Below are positions 16,725-26,348 of a stretch of 64,000 bases of DNA, piece by piece; position 1 is the first letter of the stretch, and each line of letters opens with the position of its first letter. The stretch spans positions 248,001-312,000 of the forward strand of contig NZ_JAKRNK010000004.1 of the NCBI RefSeq assembly GCF_022346885.1. The letters are read 5' to 3'. The DNA comes from Paenibacillus sp. ACRRX. Lineage in GTDB: Bacteria; Bacillota; Bacilli; Paenibacillales; Paenibacillaceae. Position numbers and translations under genes: made by a program. The notes below the pieces were generated by a model. The model searched no databases. It saw only the letters and a program-made list of their open reading frames with translations, and had not been told where the DNA came from.

Positions 16725-19067
16725 TTATTTTTTCAAATACTTATCCAGGAACTTGATCATGGCATTGTAGAACTCGAACTTGTTCTCTTCGTTATTAAAG
16801 CCGTGGCCTTCATTATCCTTCACCATGTACTCCACAGCCACTCCACGCTTCTTAAGTGCAGCAACAATCTGATCCGATTCCGCTTTATTTACACGTGGGT
16901 CATTAGCCCCTTGTGCTACAAAGAGCGGCGTAACAATTTTGTCAGCATGGAATACAGGGGACACCGACGTTAACAACTCCTTATCCTTGACAGGATCGCC
17001 AACACGTGTGTAGAACATGTTGCGTAATGTCTCCCAGTACGGAGGTAGTGTCTCCAACAATGTAAAGATATTTGACACCCCTACATAATCAACTGCTGCA
17101 GCATAAAGTTCAGGCGTAAACGTAATTCCCGCTAGTGTAGCGTAGCCCCCAAACGAAGCACCATAGATGCCAACACGCTTTTTATCGGCAATCCCTTGCT
17201 TGATCGCCCACTGTACACCGTCAGTAATATCATTTTGAATATTTAAGCCCCATTGCTTGTCACCAGCGTCCACAAATGCTTTGCCATATCCGATAGAAGA
17301 ACGGAAGTTGACTTGAAGCACGGCATAACCGCGATTAGCAAGTAATTGCACCTCTGGATTAAAGCCCCACATGTCGCGCATCCAAGGTCCACCGTGCGGA
17401 TTGACAATCAGCGGGAGATTTTCAGGCTTCTTATTTTTGGGCAGCGTCAAATACCCGTGAATCGTCAATCCGTCTCGGCTCTTAAATGAAATCGGCTGTA
17501 CATCCGACAATTGATCTGGCTTTAGCCAATCGCTCAGGTTTGCAAGCTGTGTCATTTTATCCGATGCGGCATCGTAATAATAATATCTGCCAAACGTTTT
17601 ATCGTTAGATACCGTAACAATCAGCTTAGTCATGTCTTCGTTATAATCATTAATGTTGACCTCGCCCCGGCTTGCACCAAGCTTGCTTTCCAGCTTGGTG
17701 TATAAAGCTTCAAGCTTCTCATCGTAAAATTGAATATGAGCCTTATCCGTAACATAAGTGACTGCTTGAATCTTATCCGTTTTGGAATCATATAATGCGC
17801 TGGATATATCCACCTCTGGATGTTCATACAGTACTTGTTCTTTGCCGTTCAGATCCAATTTCACGAGTGCTACTTTATCTCGTCCTTGATTAGAAGCAGC
17901 GTAGATAAATTTTCCGTCTGCTGAGAAAGCAACTGGACTGATCGAATCTCCCGCTTTCAGCGAGAGCAGTGTACGGAATTGCTGCTCTTCATTATCCCGA
18001 TATAAAAGAGAGCTGACAACGCCATCACTTGCAAGTGCTAGTCGGATCTTGCCATCCTTGTCGGCAAGCCACAGCTGAATGGCCCCTGGGTTCTTGGCGA
18101 CCAACTTTGTCTCCCCTGTCTTTACATTCAGCTTGTAGACGTCTGACACTTTGGCATCTTCTTTATTCATCGTAATCAAAATTTCTTCCTTTACACTAGA
18201 CAATGAACTAACAAGGCCCACTCTTACCTTGTCATAAGGTGTTAGATCTCGTTCCTCATTGCCGTTAAAGGCCGAAGCATACAAATGAAAGTTCTCGTCG
18301 CCGCCCTTATCCTTTAAGTACAAAATATGATCGCCTTTCCAGAAGAAGCCCGCAATATCACGATCCTTCGAACTGGTAACACGCACAGGCTCACTGGAAC
18401 CATCCATCTTCTTCACATACACATTGGCACGGTTTTCCCAAGGTGCCACATAAGAGATGTAATTGCCGTCCGGGGACATCTGATAAGCAAAGTTACCCGG
18501 ACTGCGCATAAAGTCTTCAACAGATATTTGCGGTACGCCCTGATTGCTAATCCCTGCCATGCGCAGCTTTCCTAGATTGCCAAGCGCTGCCGCTGCTTCC
18601 CGTACTGTCACCTGACGGTCTTCCTGCAAGCTGCCATCCTGATAGCCTGTAATGAGACCAAGCTTTTTCGCACTAGCCGCATAATCAGTCAAGCTTAGTT
18701 CTCCCTGTTCCTTGCCAAGGGCGCGCACCAAAATACGTGCCATCTCTCCACGTTTCAGCGCAACCGAAGTCTGAGACCACTCGCCTTCCTTCACCCATCC
18801 GTTTGCAAGAGCTATCTTCATGGTATCTGTGCCATGCAGGTAAGTCTGTGATTGAACGACATATCGTACAAAATCTTGAACAGATACTGCAGTCGTCAGC
18901 GCTGTTCCTTTGTCCAGAATCCCTTTTGTTACTAGGGCGTCTACTCCCGCCTTGTACCAGACAGAACCTTGCACCTGACCATTCGCTGCCATTGCAGTAA
19001 CTGGAGCGCTGACGGCCATAACGGCCGCCAGCGTTGCTGAAATTAACTTCAAGCGTGCATTCTTCAT
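16725..19067 (-). CDS. Exported S9 prolyl-oligopeptidase-family peptidase with SLH-like N-terminus
   Basis: A 780-residue secreted serine peptidase starting behind AAGGAGGAAGGAAGC. The signal peptide spans 1-28 (VTAMAA). Residues 30-170 contain repeats like degenerate S-layer homology motifs (WYKAGVDALVTKGIL, LKRGEMARILVRALG, GLITGYQDGSLQEDRQVTVREAAAAL). A beta-propeller region follows at about 180-480. The C-terminal S9C hydrolase has Ser638 in GASFGGYA, Asp723 in GANDPR and His755 in NEGHGF, a full triad. Such enzymes cleave short peptides or oligopeptide N-termini. The SLH-like part suggests attachment to the cell wall. Confidence 0.9.
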   Translation of the reverse strand: MKNARLKLISATLAAVMAVSAPVTAMAANGQVQGSVWYKAGVDALVTKGILDKGTALTTAVSVQDFVRYVVQSQTYLHGTDTMKIALANGWVKEGEWSQTSVALKRGEMARILVRALGKEQGELSLTDYAASAKKLGLITGYQDGSLQEDRQVTVREAAAALGNLGKLRMAGISNQGVPQISVEDFMRSPGNFAYQMSPDGNYISYVAPWENRANVYVKKMDGSSEPVRVTSSKDRDIAGFFWKGDHILYLKDKGGDENFHLYASAFNGNEERDLTPYDKVRVGLVSSLSSVKEEILITMNKEDAKVSDVYKLNVKTGETKLVAKNPGAIQLWLADKDGKIRLALASDGVVSSLLYRDNEEQQFRTLLSLKAGDSISPVAFSADGKFIYAASNQGRDKVALVKLDLNGKEQVLYEHPEVDISSALYDSKTDKIQAVTYVTDKAHIQFYDEKLEALYTKLESKLGASRGEVNINDYNEDMTKLIVTVSNDKTFGRYYYYDAASDKMTQLANLSDWLKPDQLSDVQPISFKSRDGLTIHGYLTLPKNKKPENLPLIVNPHGGPWMRDMWGFNPEVQLLANRGYAVLQVNFRSSIGYGKAFVDAGDKQWGLNIQNDITDGVQWAIKQGIADKKRVGIYGASFGGYATLAGITFTPELYAAAVDYVGVSNIFTLLETLPPYWETLRNMFYTRVGDPVKDKELLTSVSPVFHADKIVTPLFVAQGANDPRVNKAESDQIVAALKKRGVAVEYMVKDNEGHGFNNEENKFEFYNAMIKFLDKYLKK

Positions 19068-19100
19068 GCTTCCTTCCTCCTTGTAGAAGTTAGATATGTG

Positions 19101-20381
19101 TTAGATCTTGTATGCCTTCATCGCTTTGCGGATTTCTTTCCAGCTCGGACGTTTGCCATACATCAACACGCCCGTGCGATAGATCTTCGCTGCCAAGTAA
19201 CCAAACAACAAGACAGATACAAGTAGGATAGCTATTGACACGGCCAATTCCCACCAAGCATATTCACCGACACCAATTCGCAGCAGCATCGTTGTAGGGG
19301 TAAAGAACGGAATGTAGGAAGCCACTTTAACCAGCATCGTGTTCGGTGCGGAAATACTGAAAATCGGAATATAGAAAGCAACCATCGATAACAAGGCAAT
19401 AGGCATAATAGCCTGCCCCAAGTCTTCCGTGCGGCTTACGATAGAGCCTACAGCTGCATATAAGGTAGCGTACAAGAAATAACCAAGTACATATAACAAC
19501 AAGCCCAAGCCAACAACAGCAGGATCAATCATTGAAATATCAAAGTTCATATCCTTTAGTGGCTCAATGTTGTGCGGCAGCATCAAGTTAGCCAACACAA
19601 CCACAAGGAATACTACGATCTGAATTAATCCTAACAAGAACATGCCAATAATTTTGCCGAACATCTGAGCTAATGGCGACACACTCGTAATCAGAATTTC
19701 CATAATCCGCGAGCTTTTCTCCTGCGTCACTTCAGATGCGATCATATTGCCTGTCATCTGATTGGTCATAAAGAATAGGACAATCAGCACCATAACTACC
19801 ATCGCAGATACGCCTTTGTTCGCGTCTTCTTTTTCCGGGTCCTTGCTTTCACCATCAGCCTGCACTTTCACAGATTCAAACGATACAGGTTCATTTAATT
19901 GTCTAAATTGTTCCTCTGATAAAGCACCTTTAGCTACCCATTTGGTTTTTAATAGCGTTAACGTGCTCATAAGCACATTTTCTTTGGACATACCCAAGCT
20001 GTCTGTACCTGTAAAAATAACTTTCGGGAACTGCTCTGTTGCACCCTCACCCTGCTTCTCCAGCTTCAGGTAGCCATCGATATTTCCAGCTTCAATATCT
20101 TTCTTTAATTGCGCTTCTGTTGTATTTGGATAAGAAACCAGCATCAGATCCTTGTTTTTTTGTTCTGCCATTGATTTTTCCAGCGATTGCTCAATGACCG
20201 GATAATTGCCCTGCATTACGCCAATCTTCATCGGCTCATCTTTTGAGAACAACGAGATGAGATAAGGTACGTTTACACCGATAGTCATAATGAGCGCCAA
20301 TATGATCGTTGTTACGATAAACGCCTTAGTCATCATTTTAGTACGTAATGTAAAGCCAATAACCGTTCCCAGATTACGCAT
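19101..20381 (-). CDS. NatB/YhaP-like ABC-2 permease
   Basis: A 426-residue permease started at the ATG at 20381 behind GGAGGCGAG, overlapping the ATPase gene by 8 bp. One helix at about 20-42 is followed by a large extracytoplasmic domain to about 175, then five or six C-terminal helices. SEVTQEKSSRIMEILITSVSPLAQMFGKI is spread around the typical NatB-family cytoplasmic motif. Family members export sodium, peptides or other compounds; the substrate here is unknown. It is the last gene of the YtrA-type operon. Confidence 0.85.
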   Translation of the reverse strand: MRNLGTVIGFTLRTKMMTKAFIVTTIILALIMTIGVNVPYLISLFSKDEPMKIGVMQGNYPVIEQSLEKSMAEQKNKDLMLVSYPNTTEAQLKKDIEAGNIDGYLKLEKQGEGATEQFPKVIFTGTDSLGMSKENVLMSTLTLLKTKWVAKGALSEEQFRQLNEPVSFESVKVQADGESKDPEKEDANKGVSAMVVMVLIVLFFMTNQMTGNMIASEVTQEKSSRIMEILITSVSPLAQMFGKIIGMFLLGLIQIVVFLVVVLANLMLPHNIEPLKDMNFDISMIDPAVVGLGLLLYVLGYFLYATLYAAVGSIVSRTEDLGQAIMPIALLSMVAFYIPIFSISAPNTMLVKVASYIPFFTPTTMLLRIGVGEYAWWELAVSIAILLVSVLLFGYLAAKIYRTGVLMYGKRPSWKEIRKAMKAYKI

Positions 20382-21279
20382 TCGACTCGCCTCCAACCAC
20401 TTTAATGAAGATTTCGTTTAACGTCGGTTCTTTTATTTCAAATTGCTTCACTTCCGTCTGGCTCATTGCAGCTTGCAAAATATGCTGACCGGCGGACTCA
20501 TCTGCAATTCGAATAAAGTACCCTTCTTCTGTCCGCGTCACTTCGCTTACACTTGTTATTTGCTCCAGTCCTTCGACTGCACCTACTGTGCGAAGCACGA
20601 CTTTCTCACGTGGATATTTACTTTTCAGCTCACGCAAATTGCCTTGAATAACCGCATTTCCCTTCTGCAAAATCGAGATGTTGCGGCACAACTCTTCAAC
20701 ATGCTCCATTCGGTGTGTAGAGAACAAAATACTCGTACCATTATCGCGAAGTTCCTTCACCGTCTCCTTCATCAGCTCAACGTTAACTGGATCCAGACCA
20801 CTGAACGCTTCATCCATGATGACAATCTTAGGGTTATGCAAGATCGAAGCAATAAAGCCGATCTTCTGTTGGTTCCCCTTGGATAATTCTTCTATCTTTT
20901 TGTTATAGTTCTCCGGCACGTTAAACCGTTCAAGCCAATATTTTAAGCTCTTGTCCGCATCTTTGCGAGCCATTCCACGAAGTTGCGCCAAGTAGAGCAG
21001 CTGCTCACTAACCTTAACCTTCGGGTACAGCCCCCGCTCCTCAGGAAGATAACCAAAGATCTGCTCCAGCCCTTTATAGTAAGGCTTGCCGTTATATTTA
21101 ATACTGCCTCCGTCTGGATAAATGAGGCTTAGAACCATCCGCATCGTGGTTGTCTTTCCAGCGCCATTCGCACCAAGTAAGCCGTAGATCTCCCCCTCTT
21201 CTACATCAAAGCTCACACCATTAACCGCAGTCTTATCTCCGTACTGCTTAACCACCTGATCTAATTCCAAAGTCTTCAT
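20374..21279 (-). CDS. ABC transporter ATPase (NatA/YhaQ-like)
   Basis: A 301-residue ATPase with Walker A GANGAGKTT, signature LSKGNQQKIG, Walker B IVIMDEAFSGLDP and the switch His in LFSTHRM. The C-terminal region from about 220 is the extra domain of this exporter group. The start ATG overlaps the stop of the previous ATPase (ATGA), and the stop overlaps the permease start. It is probably the energising subunit of the NatB-like permease next to it. Confidence 0.88.
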   Translation of the reverse strand: MKTLELDQVVKQYGDKTAVNGVSFDVEEGEIYGLLGANGAGKTTTMRMVLSLIYPDGGSIKYNGKPYYKGLEQIFGYLPEERGLYPKVKVSEQLLYLAQLRGMARKDADKSLKYWLERFNVPENYNKKIEELSKGNQQKIGFIASILHNPKIVIMDEAFSGLDPVNVELMKETVKELRDNGTSILFSTHRMEHVEELCRNISILQKGNAVIQGNLRELKSKYPREKVVLRTVGAVEGLEQITSVSEVTRTEEGYFIRIADESAGQHILQAAMSQTEVKQFEIKEPTLNEIFIKVVGGESNA

Positions 21280-22184
21280 GATAAACGCCCTCTCCTCTCA
21301 TCTTCCATTCGTATCATGTGAATCATCATTTCATCCAATGGCATAGCCTGTGTTCGTATGGGACTGATACCATGATCTCCGAAATAAGCTTCCAATTGAA
21401 CCGCATCATTCGAGATTACCCGTACCACTTGCCACTCCTGCTCTATCCATGACACACCTGGGGCTCCCTCTAGGTCACCCACATCCAAACCTTCAATCCA
21501 ATATTCCTTCCATGCGTCAAACAACTCGTCTTTTTCAGCTAGTGTCAGCAACTGACCCTTATGCATAAACAGAATGTAATCTGCCAGTCGCTTCACTTCC
21601 TCGATCACATGAGTAGCAATTACAATCGTGTGTTTTCCATCCTCCATCACGTGCTGCAGATCCTCAATCAGCAGCCGCCAAGATATCGGATCAAGCCCAG
21701 ACGTCGGCTCATCCAATAGCAGAACCTCTGGCCGATAGGACAAAACGAGCACGATCTCGAACTTGCGCCGCATACCTTTGGACATCTTGCTTAGCTTCAT
21801 ACGCGGACTAATCTCATACTTGGCCATCAGTTTATGGTAAAGGTTCCAGTCCCACTTGTCATACCAGTAGGCAGCAAGTGTTGCCAGTTTATCAGGTGTC
21901 TGATCATCATCCTCAGAACTAGGCAGTTCAGGCACATAACCTATTTTTTGCTTCCAGGCGATGTCATTTTCAATGTTATAACGCTCCCCTTCGATGTGCA
22001 TCTCTCCCCCATCAAGGTGAATGAATCCCATCAAGGCTCCCATCAGCGTACTTTTACCCGATCCGTTCATACCTACGATGGCTGTCACGCAGCCCTGTGG
22101 GATTTCAAAGTCAAGCGGACCGATCGTCAGCGTATCCCGTTGCTTCACCATACTTTTCAGTTGAATAACTGGCGGTTGAGCCAC
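21276..22184 (-). CDS. ABC transporter ATPase (YtrB-like)
   Basis: A 302-residue ATPase with Walker A GMNGSGKST, signature MSKGMRRKFE, Walker B VLLLDEPTSGLDP and the switch His in VIATHVI. The region YDKWDWNLYHKLMAKYEI between Walker A and signature resembles YtrB-type ATPases, which follow a GntR regulator of the YtrA type. No matching permease is directly adjacent. The membrane protein encoded at 22797-23525, upstream of the regulator, is a candidate partner. Confidence 0.86.
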   Translation of the reverse strand: MAQPPVIQLKSMVKQRDTLTIGPLDFEIPQGCVTAIVGMNGSGKSTLMGALMGFIHLDGGEMHIEGERYNIENDIAWKQKIGYVPELPSSEDDDQTPDKLATLAAYWYDKWDWNLYHKLMAKYEISPRMKLSKMSKGMRRKFEIVLVLSYRPEVLLLDEPTSGLDPISWRLLIEDLQHVMEDGKHTIVIATHVIEEVKRLADYILFMHKGQLLTLAEKDELFDAWKEYWIEGLDVGDLEGAPGVSWIEQEWQVVRVISNDAVQLEAYFGDHGISPIRTQAMPLDEMMIHMIRMEDERRGRLS

Positions 22185-22229
22185 GTTGTCTCCTCCTCAC
22201 AACCATTTATCGGGTTCCTCTAGCCCACG

Positions 22230-22655
22230 TCATTCCTCTGTGGTTTCCTTTGGTCTGCCTCTGCTGGAAACATCCCATGTTCGCATGATCATCTCGTCAA
22301 AGCATGCGCGCAGCTCCACCTCGCTCATCTGGACTTGCTGTGCTGCTTGTAGAGCTGCCAAAATGGCTTCTTCCACAGCTTTCTTACGAAATTTATCCTT
22401 GTCATCCTCCTGCACGTGGGCTACAAAGGTCCCTGTTCCCTGTCTTGTTCGCAGGAGCCCCTCGTTCTCCAGATCTTGGTATACGCGTCTTACGGTAATC
22501 ACACTGCACTTTAATTGACTGGCGAACTCACGAATTGAAGGCAGCAATGTACCCACTTCGAGCTGCCCAGAAAGGATAAGAGCCCTTAGCTGATTCTTGA
22601 TCTGTGCATAAAGAGGTTCTGCGCTGTTCTCGTTTACTTGGATGGGCATAAACAC
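22230..22655 (-). CDS. GntR-family regulator, YtrA type
   Basis: A regulator of about 141 residues with an N-terminal winged helix (EPLYAQIKNQLRALILSGQL, LPSIREFASQLKCSVITVRRVYQDLENEGLL, RQGTGTFV) and only a short C-terminal helix pair instead of a ligand domain. That is the YtrA subfamily layout. I prefer the GTG at 22655, 11 nt after AGGAGG; the ATG at 22649 is possible. Members repress ABC-exporter operons responding to cell-wall antibiotics. The palindrome over the promoter at 23650-23701 is its probable operator. Confidence 0.87.
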   Translation of the reverse strand: MFMPIQVNENSAEPLYAQIKNQLRALILSGQLEVGTLLPSIREFASQLKCSVITVRRVYQDLENEGLLRTRQGTGTFVAHVQEDDKDKFRKKAVEEAILAALQAAQQVQMSEVELRACFDEMIMRTWDVSSRGRPKETTEE

Positions 22656-22796
22656 GGTCTGTCTCACCTCCTGCCTATGTAGCGCTATCTATTAAAATCA
22701 ATGGATTGTATTTAAACAATAGCGTGCTCTGGCATGCTCTATTGTCTTAACCTCACTATCTCTGTTACACCATTTTTTCGCAGATCACGCCTAAAC

Positions 22797-23525
22797 TTAC
22801 ATCAGATCTTTTCGTTTAAGCAGACCAAGCAGAATTTTCCCGCTATACGTATAAGTCTGGATAAGCACGGCAACCGAGATGACGCCAACAGCAAGCACGT
22901 ATTGGTTCGAACTTTGGATCAGCATGACCACCAGGCTTTTTCCGGTAAAGGACACACATATGGAAATCAGCAAATATCCGATCATCATTAGGAGAACAAC
23001 AATCATATAACCCTTTCCACTTACACTCCATTCGAAGCCGATGTAGAACATGTGAATGAGTACAGCACACGTCATCAAGGCCAATACATATACAAGATAA
23101 TTACCTACAGGGAGCACTTCCCTTAAATCCCGCATAAACACATATTGTATTAAAAAATAAATCGTTCCGTTTAGCAACGTTGCAATACTAAGATGCATAA
23201 AACGTGACAGGATTATCGTTTTAAGCTCCACCGGCAAGGTTCTCAACTTTACGATATGCTTCCTGTGCGAGTCGTCAGCCAAGTATCTGCGTCCTCTTCG
23301 GTTAAAGACGAACCCCAGATTGCCTATCATCACCAGACTAATAAAATCCAGCAAACATCGTATGGCTACTGAATCATCCTCCTTACCCAAGTTAGCCCCT
23401 AGCATCGGTAGTGTGCATACTGCCATATAAGCGGCAAATAAAAACGTAAATAATAATCCTATCCAATACCTTTGAAAGTCCCGCTTACAAAGCATCCATG
23501 CATCTTTCCATCGTTTCCTTCTCAT
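22797..23525 (-). CDS. Six-helix membrane protein, likely ABC permease subunit
   Basis: A 242-residue polytopic protein with about six membrane segments and a basic N-terminus (RRKRWKDAWMLCKRDFQRYW). The start is the ATG at 23525 behind GAGGG. No known motif is visible, but topology and size fit ABC-2-type permeases. It is the first gene of the transcript that goes on to the GntR regulator and two ATPases, with 130-140 bp and no terminator before the regulator. It may partner the YtrB-like ATPase. Confidence 0.7.
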   Translation of the reverse strand: MRRKRWKDAWMLCKRDFQRYWIGLLFTFLFAAYMAVCTLPMLGANLGKEDDSVAIRCLLDFISLVMIGNLGFVFNRRGRRYLADDSHRKHIVKLRTLPVELKTIILSRFMHLSIATLLNGTIYFLIQYVFMRDLREVLPVGNYLVYVLALMTCAVLIHMFYIGFEWSVSGKGYMIVVLLMMIGYLLISICVSFTGKSLVVMLIQSSNQYVLAVGVISVAVLIQTYTYSGKILLGLLKRKDLM

Positions 23526-23649
23526 AAGCACACCCTCGCTTTATCTCTATTATCTTCACGATTATGCCATCAGATGTCTGATCCAAAATCGTTCCCGCAT
23601 GATGGAGTACTAAGTATGTGATGTGATCTTGCTCCATGATCACTGTGAT

Positions 23650-23701
23650 TACTGTGTATATCTTTATATACAGTATAATGACCTTATCCAATTGATGTCA
23701 A
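23650..23701 (-). promoter_or_regulatory. Sigma-A promoter overlapped by palindromic operator
   Basis: On the minus strand TTGACA (23696-23701) is followed after 18 bp by TATACT (23672-23677). A near-perfect 26-bp inverted repeat with TACTGT outer arms spans 23650-23675, from the -10 past the predicted start. This placement suits a repressor, and the GntR/YtrA-type regulator in the same transcript is the obvious candidate. Confidence 0.7.
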
Positions 23702-23839
23702 TACATTTTAAGGAAATGTATGGTTTAAAATTTCTTTTTCGTGGAAAATAAGGTACATGCTTTTGTATGATAGGGTTGGAAGCACAACGGCATATAATCC
23801 CTTTTAGGGTCTAGATCCTTACAAAGAAGGATGGTGTTT

Positions 23840-24583
23840 ATGTCTGAAATCATAGGGATTGTTGAGGAAATGTACGTGCATCCCGTAAAGTCTATGACGG
23901 GACAGTTGCTGCGAGAAGCTCAGATCGAATCTTATGGCTTATACGGTGACCGGGCCAGAGGTCTCGTTCGTGCGGACAATCCAGATCGATTTGTTACGAT
24001 CACACAAGTACCGCAGCTTGCAGCTTATCGAGCTGAGCAGCGGATCGATGCCAGCCATCCTGGGGATTGGCCAGAGATCACTATTTATACGCCTGATGAA
24101 AGAGCTTACCGATGGGAAGACGAGGAATGGCTTGCTGAACTGGAGCAGCTAGCCGGCATCAAGCTGCTGCGCTGGGAGGCGCCTAATGGGTACGTTCCCA
24201 AGGGGGCCATCGAAGACGGCGACCTGCTGTTAACGACCAGCCACAGCTTAGCCGCTTTAAGCTCTCTATATGGTGCGCCCATCGATATAAGACGCTTCCG
24301 ACCGAACCTACACCTTCGCCTTACGACTACAGACGCAGCGGCCTATTTGGAAGGCTCATGGCGGGATCACCAATTCCTTGTGGGCGAAACCGTAATCCAG
24401 GTGACAGGCGATTGTCCACGTTGTTCTATCATTAACGTAGAACCGTTAAGCGGATTAATTACCCCTCATATTCTCAAACATGTGGCACGCCAAAATGCAA
24501 TCCATTTTGGTGTGTATGCATCTGTTAAGACACCAGGACTCATTCGCGTGGGTGATACCATTAGGTTCCATACATCGCCTTGA
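23840..24583 (+). CDS. MOSC-domain protein
   Basis: A 247-residue protein with an N-terminal beta-barrel domain (VEEMYVHPVKSMTG, GLYGDRARGLV) and a C-terminal MOSC domain containing GDCPRCSIINV with the conserved Cys. MOSC proteins bind molybdenum cofactor and act in sulfur transfer or N-hydroxylated base reduction. I start at the ATG at 23840, which has AAGG 9 nt upstream, not at the ATG at 23831 that overlaps it. It stands alone, divergent from the YtrA-type operon. The physiological substrate is unknown. Confidence 0.87.
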   Translation: MSEIIGIVEEMYVHPVKSMTGQLLREAQIESYGLYGDRARGLVRADNPDRFVTITQVPQLAAYRAEQRIDASHPGDWPEITIYTPDERAYRWEDEEWLAELEQLAGIKLLRWEAPNGYVPKGAIEDGDLLLTTSHSLAALSSLYGAPIDIRRFRPNLHLRLTTTDAAAYLEGSWRDHQFLVGETVIQVTGDCPRCSIINVEPLSGLITPHILKHVARQNAIHFGVYASVKTPGLIRVGDTIRFHTSP

Positions 24584-24659
24584 TAGCTTTTTAACTCACA
24601 CCTAGAATTTGGAGCCTCATGCGATACGTTCCACGCTGGTTGCTAGAGATCCTGATCTA

Positions 24660-24716
24660 CAAGTAAAGCCCGTCAGGCTTGTTCCATGATGGAATCAGCC
24701 TGACGGGCTTTACTTG
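24660..24716. terminator. Strong bidirectional terminator
   Basis: A perfect 20-bp stem (24660-24679 with 24697-24716, core AAGCCCGTCAGGCT / AGCCTGACGGGCTT) with a second small hairpin TTCCA-TGA-TGGAA in the loop. It separates the convergent MOSC gene and cta cluster. Confidence 0.9.
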
Positions 24717-24781
24717 CTGAGCTATCTATTTCGTTAGAATGTCTTATGCCTCATTCTTGCAGATAGAGCACTCTTACGCGG

Positions 24782-25246
24782 TTACCAGCCTAAGATCGCG
24801 TCGATTACCGGCTTTGTATGCCCACCTGGGTATAAAATGTAAAGCAATACATACACAGTTGCACCTGTAATCGCCGTAATAAACCAGATAACAGATGTCA
24901 CTCTACCCAACTTCCGATGCTTGTTGTACTTGGCTTTATAGCCCGTATACAACGTTGTTAAGCCAAATACTGCGGCCACTGTCGCCAATACGATATGGAA
25001 TAACAAGAAGACCAAATAAATCGTCTTCAAGTTATCAGGCCCACCCCATGCTGTATTTCCGACAAAGATTGTTCGCGACGCATATATAACAAAAAAGATA
25101 ATAGCTGCAATTGCCGCCATTGTCATCGTGCGTTTATGCTGTTCACGTTTCCCTTTAATGATTTGACTCCAGCCGATTGCAACCAACACGGCGCTGATGA
25201 CGATAAATGCTGTGCTGATCGTCGGCATAATGTTGAAAATATCCAC
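24782..25246 (-). CDS. ctaM: CtaM, DUF420 cytochrome oxidase factor
   Basis: A 154-residue membrane protein of the DUF420 family with four to five helices. His residues lie in the helix segments HKRTMTMAAIAAI, LLFHIVLATVA and NKHRKLGRVT. CtaM is needed for active heme-copper oxidase in Gram-positives, as shown for S. aureus and B. subtilis. The start is probably the GTG at 25246 (MDIFNIMPTIS), because the upstream GTG at 25258 overlaps its own ribosome site. It closes the cta cluster, 130 bp after ctaG. Confidence 0.88.
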   Translation of the reverse strand: MDIFNIMPTISTAFIVISAVLVAIGWSQIIKGKREQHKRTMTMAAIAAIIFFVIYASRTIFVGNTAWGGPDNLKTIYLVFLLFHIVLATVAAVFGLTTLYTGYKAKYNKHRKLGRVTSVIWFITAITGATVYVLLYILYPGGHTKPVIDAILGW

Positions 25247-25377
25247 GGATGTCCGCACCTTCCCTTATAGAGGTTGTCCAACAGAGCTAATAGGCATTCT
25301 CCTTGAGCAAAAGAGACGCGCTTAAGCAGCACAGCTGCAACTATAGCTTGAACCTGTCATCCTAATATTATAACGGA

Positions 25378-26286
25378 TTATGCTTGGTTGAAATGGCCTT
25401 CCAGTGTCGATTCTACGACATCATCATCATCCTTGCCCTCTCTGCGGAACCATTGTGAGAACACATAGGCTAAAATAGCGCCATACATCAGTTCTTGAAC
25501 CATCTTCATTAAGATACCGCCTAATTGCTGATCTTCAGCTCCATCGAACCAGTTAAAGAACTGCGGCCCTCCAAATGCAGCCAACAGCGCCTTGGGGTCA
25601 CCAGCGACACAGTAGCCCATCGCCTGCGCCCAAGTATCAGGATCCGTGTAAGTCGAGTATAACGGGGTATCCGCAAATATAATTAAAGCACAAGCCGGTG
25701 TAATCAACATGCCATTCAAAAAGATATACCCCATCTTCTTGACGTCGGTTAAGATCACCCATTCAGGAACGGGTGTAACGATCGGCCACCACATCATGAC
25801 GGAAGTAATAAACAAGGCGATGTAATAAATAATGTGGACACCATAATTCAGCATCACATAGTCGTGGACAGCCGGAACGTGATAAAACGAGAACAGGACA
25901 TTAAACAGCAGGGCAGTCAGAATCGGGTGCATCGCCCACTTGAGCTTGCGCATAACTGGACGATCCAGCAAATAACGCCACAACCAGCTTGGCATCCCTA
26001 ACATAAGAAGCGGGGGCACAATGATATAAGAAACCGACATCATCACCATATGAAACGTAAACATCATATGACTCATAACGTTTATCGGTCCCCCCTGTAC
26101 AAGATACAGCAGCACAATACCGATTATAAACATGAATTTCTTCCAAGCCCCTACTGGTTCAGATCTCTCGAATCGAGACCGAAATGGGCCCGTTAACCCT
26201 AAATACAAAATGATGATAAGTACGGCTGCAACCAGAATCAACGGACTCCATAGATCCGCAAAAGTGAACTGCTCCAAGCCAAACAT
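25378..26286 (-). CDS. ctaG: CtaG, cytochrome oxidase assembly factor
   Basis: A 302-residue membrane protein of the caa3-type CtaG family, with about seven helices and His/Met-rich segments (NVMSHMMFTFHMVMMSVSY). CtaG is required to make active caa3 oxidase in B. subtilis, probably in copper delivery to the CuB site. It follows ctaF by 107 bp, with a weak terminator-like hairpin between, so its level may be lower than that of the structural subunits. Confidence 0.93.
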   Translation of the reverse strand: MFGLEQFTFADLWSPLILVAAVLIIILYLGLTGPFRSRFERSEPVGAWKKFMFIIGIVLLYLVQGGPINVMSHMMFTFHMVMMSVSYIIVPPLLMLGMPSWLWRYLLDRPVMRKLKWAMHPILTALLFNVLFSFYHVPAVHDYVMLNYGVHIIYYIALFITSVMMWWPIVTPVPEWVILTDVKKMGYIFLNGMLITPACALIIFADTPLYSTYTDPDTWAQAMGYCVAGDPKALLAAFGGPQFFNWFDGAEDQQLGGILMKMVQELMYGAILAYVFSQWFRREGKDDDDVVESTLEGHFNQA

Positions 26287-26348
26287 GCTGCGCCCCCTTC
26301 CCTTACTACCCTGCTGTCATACTTTCGCCACATTTTACCCTCTTATGG

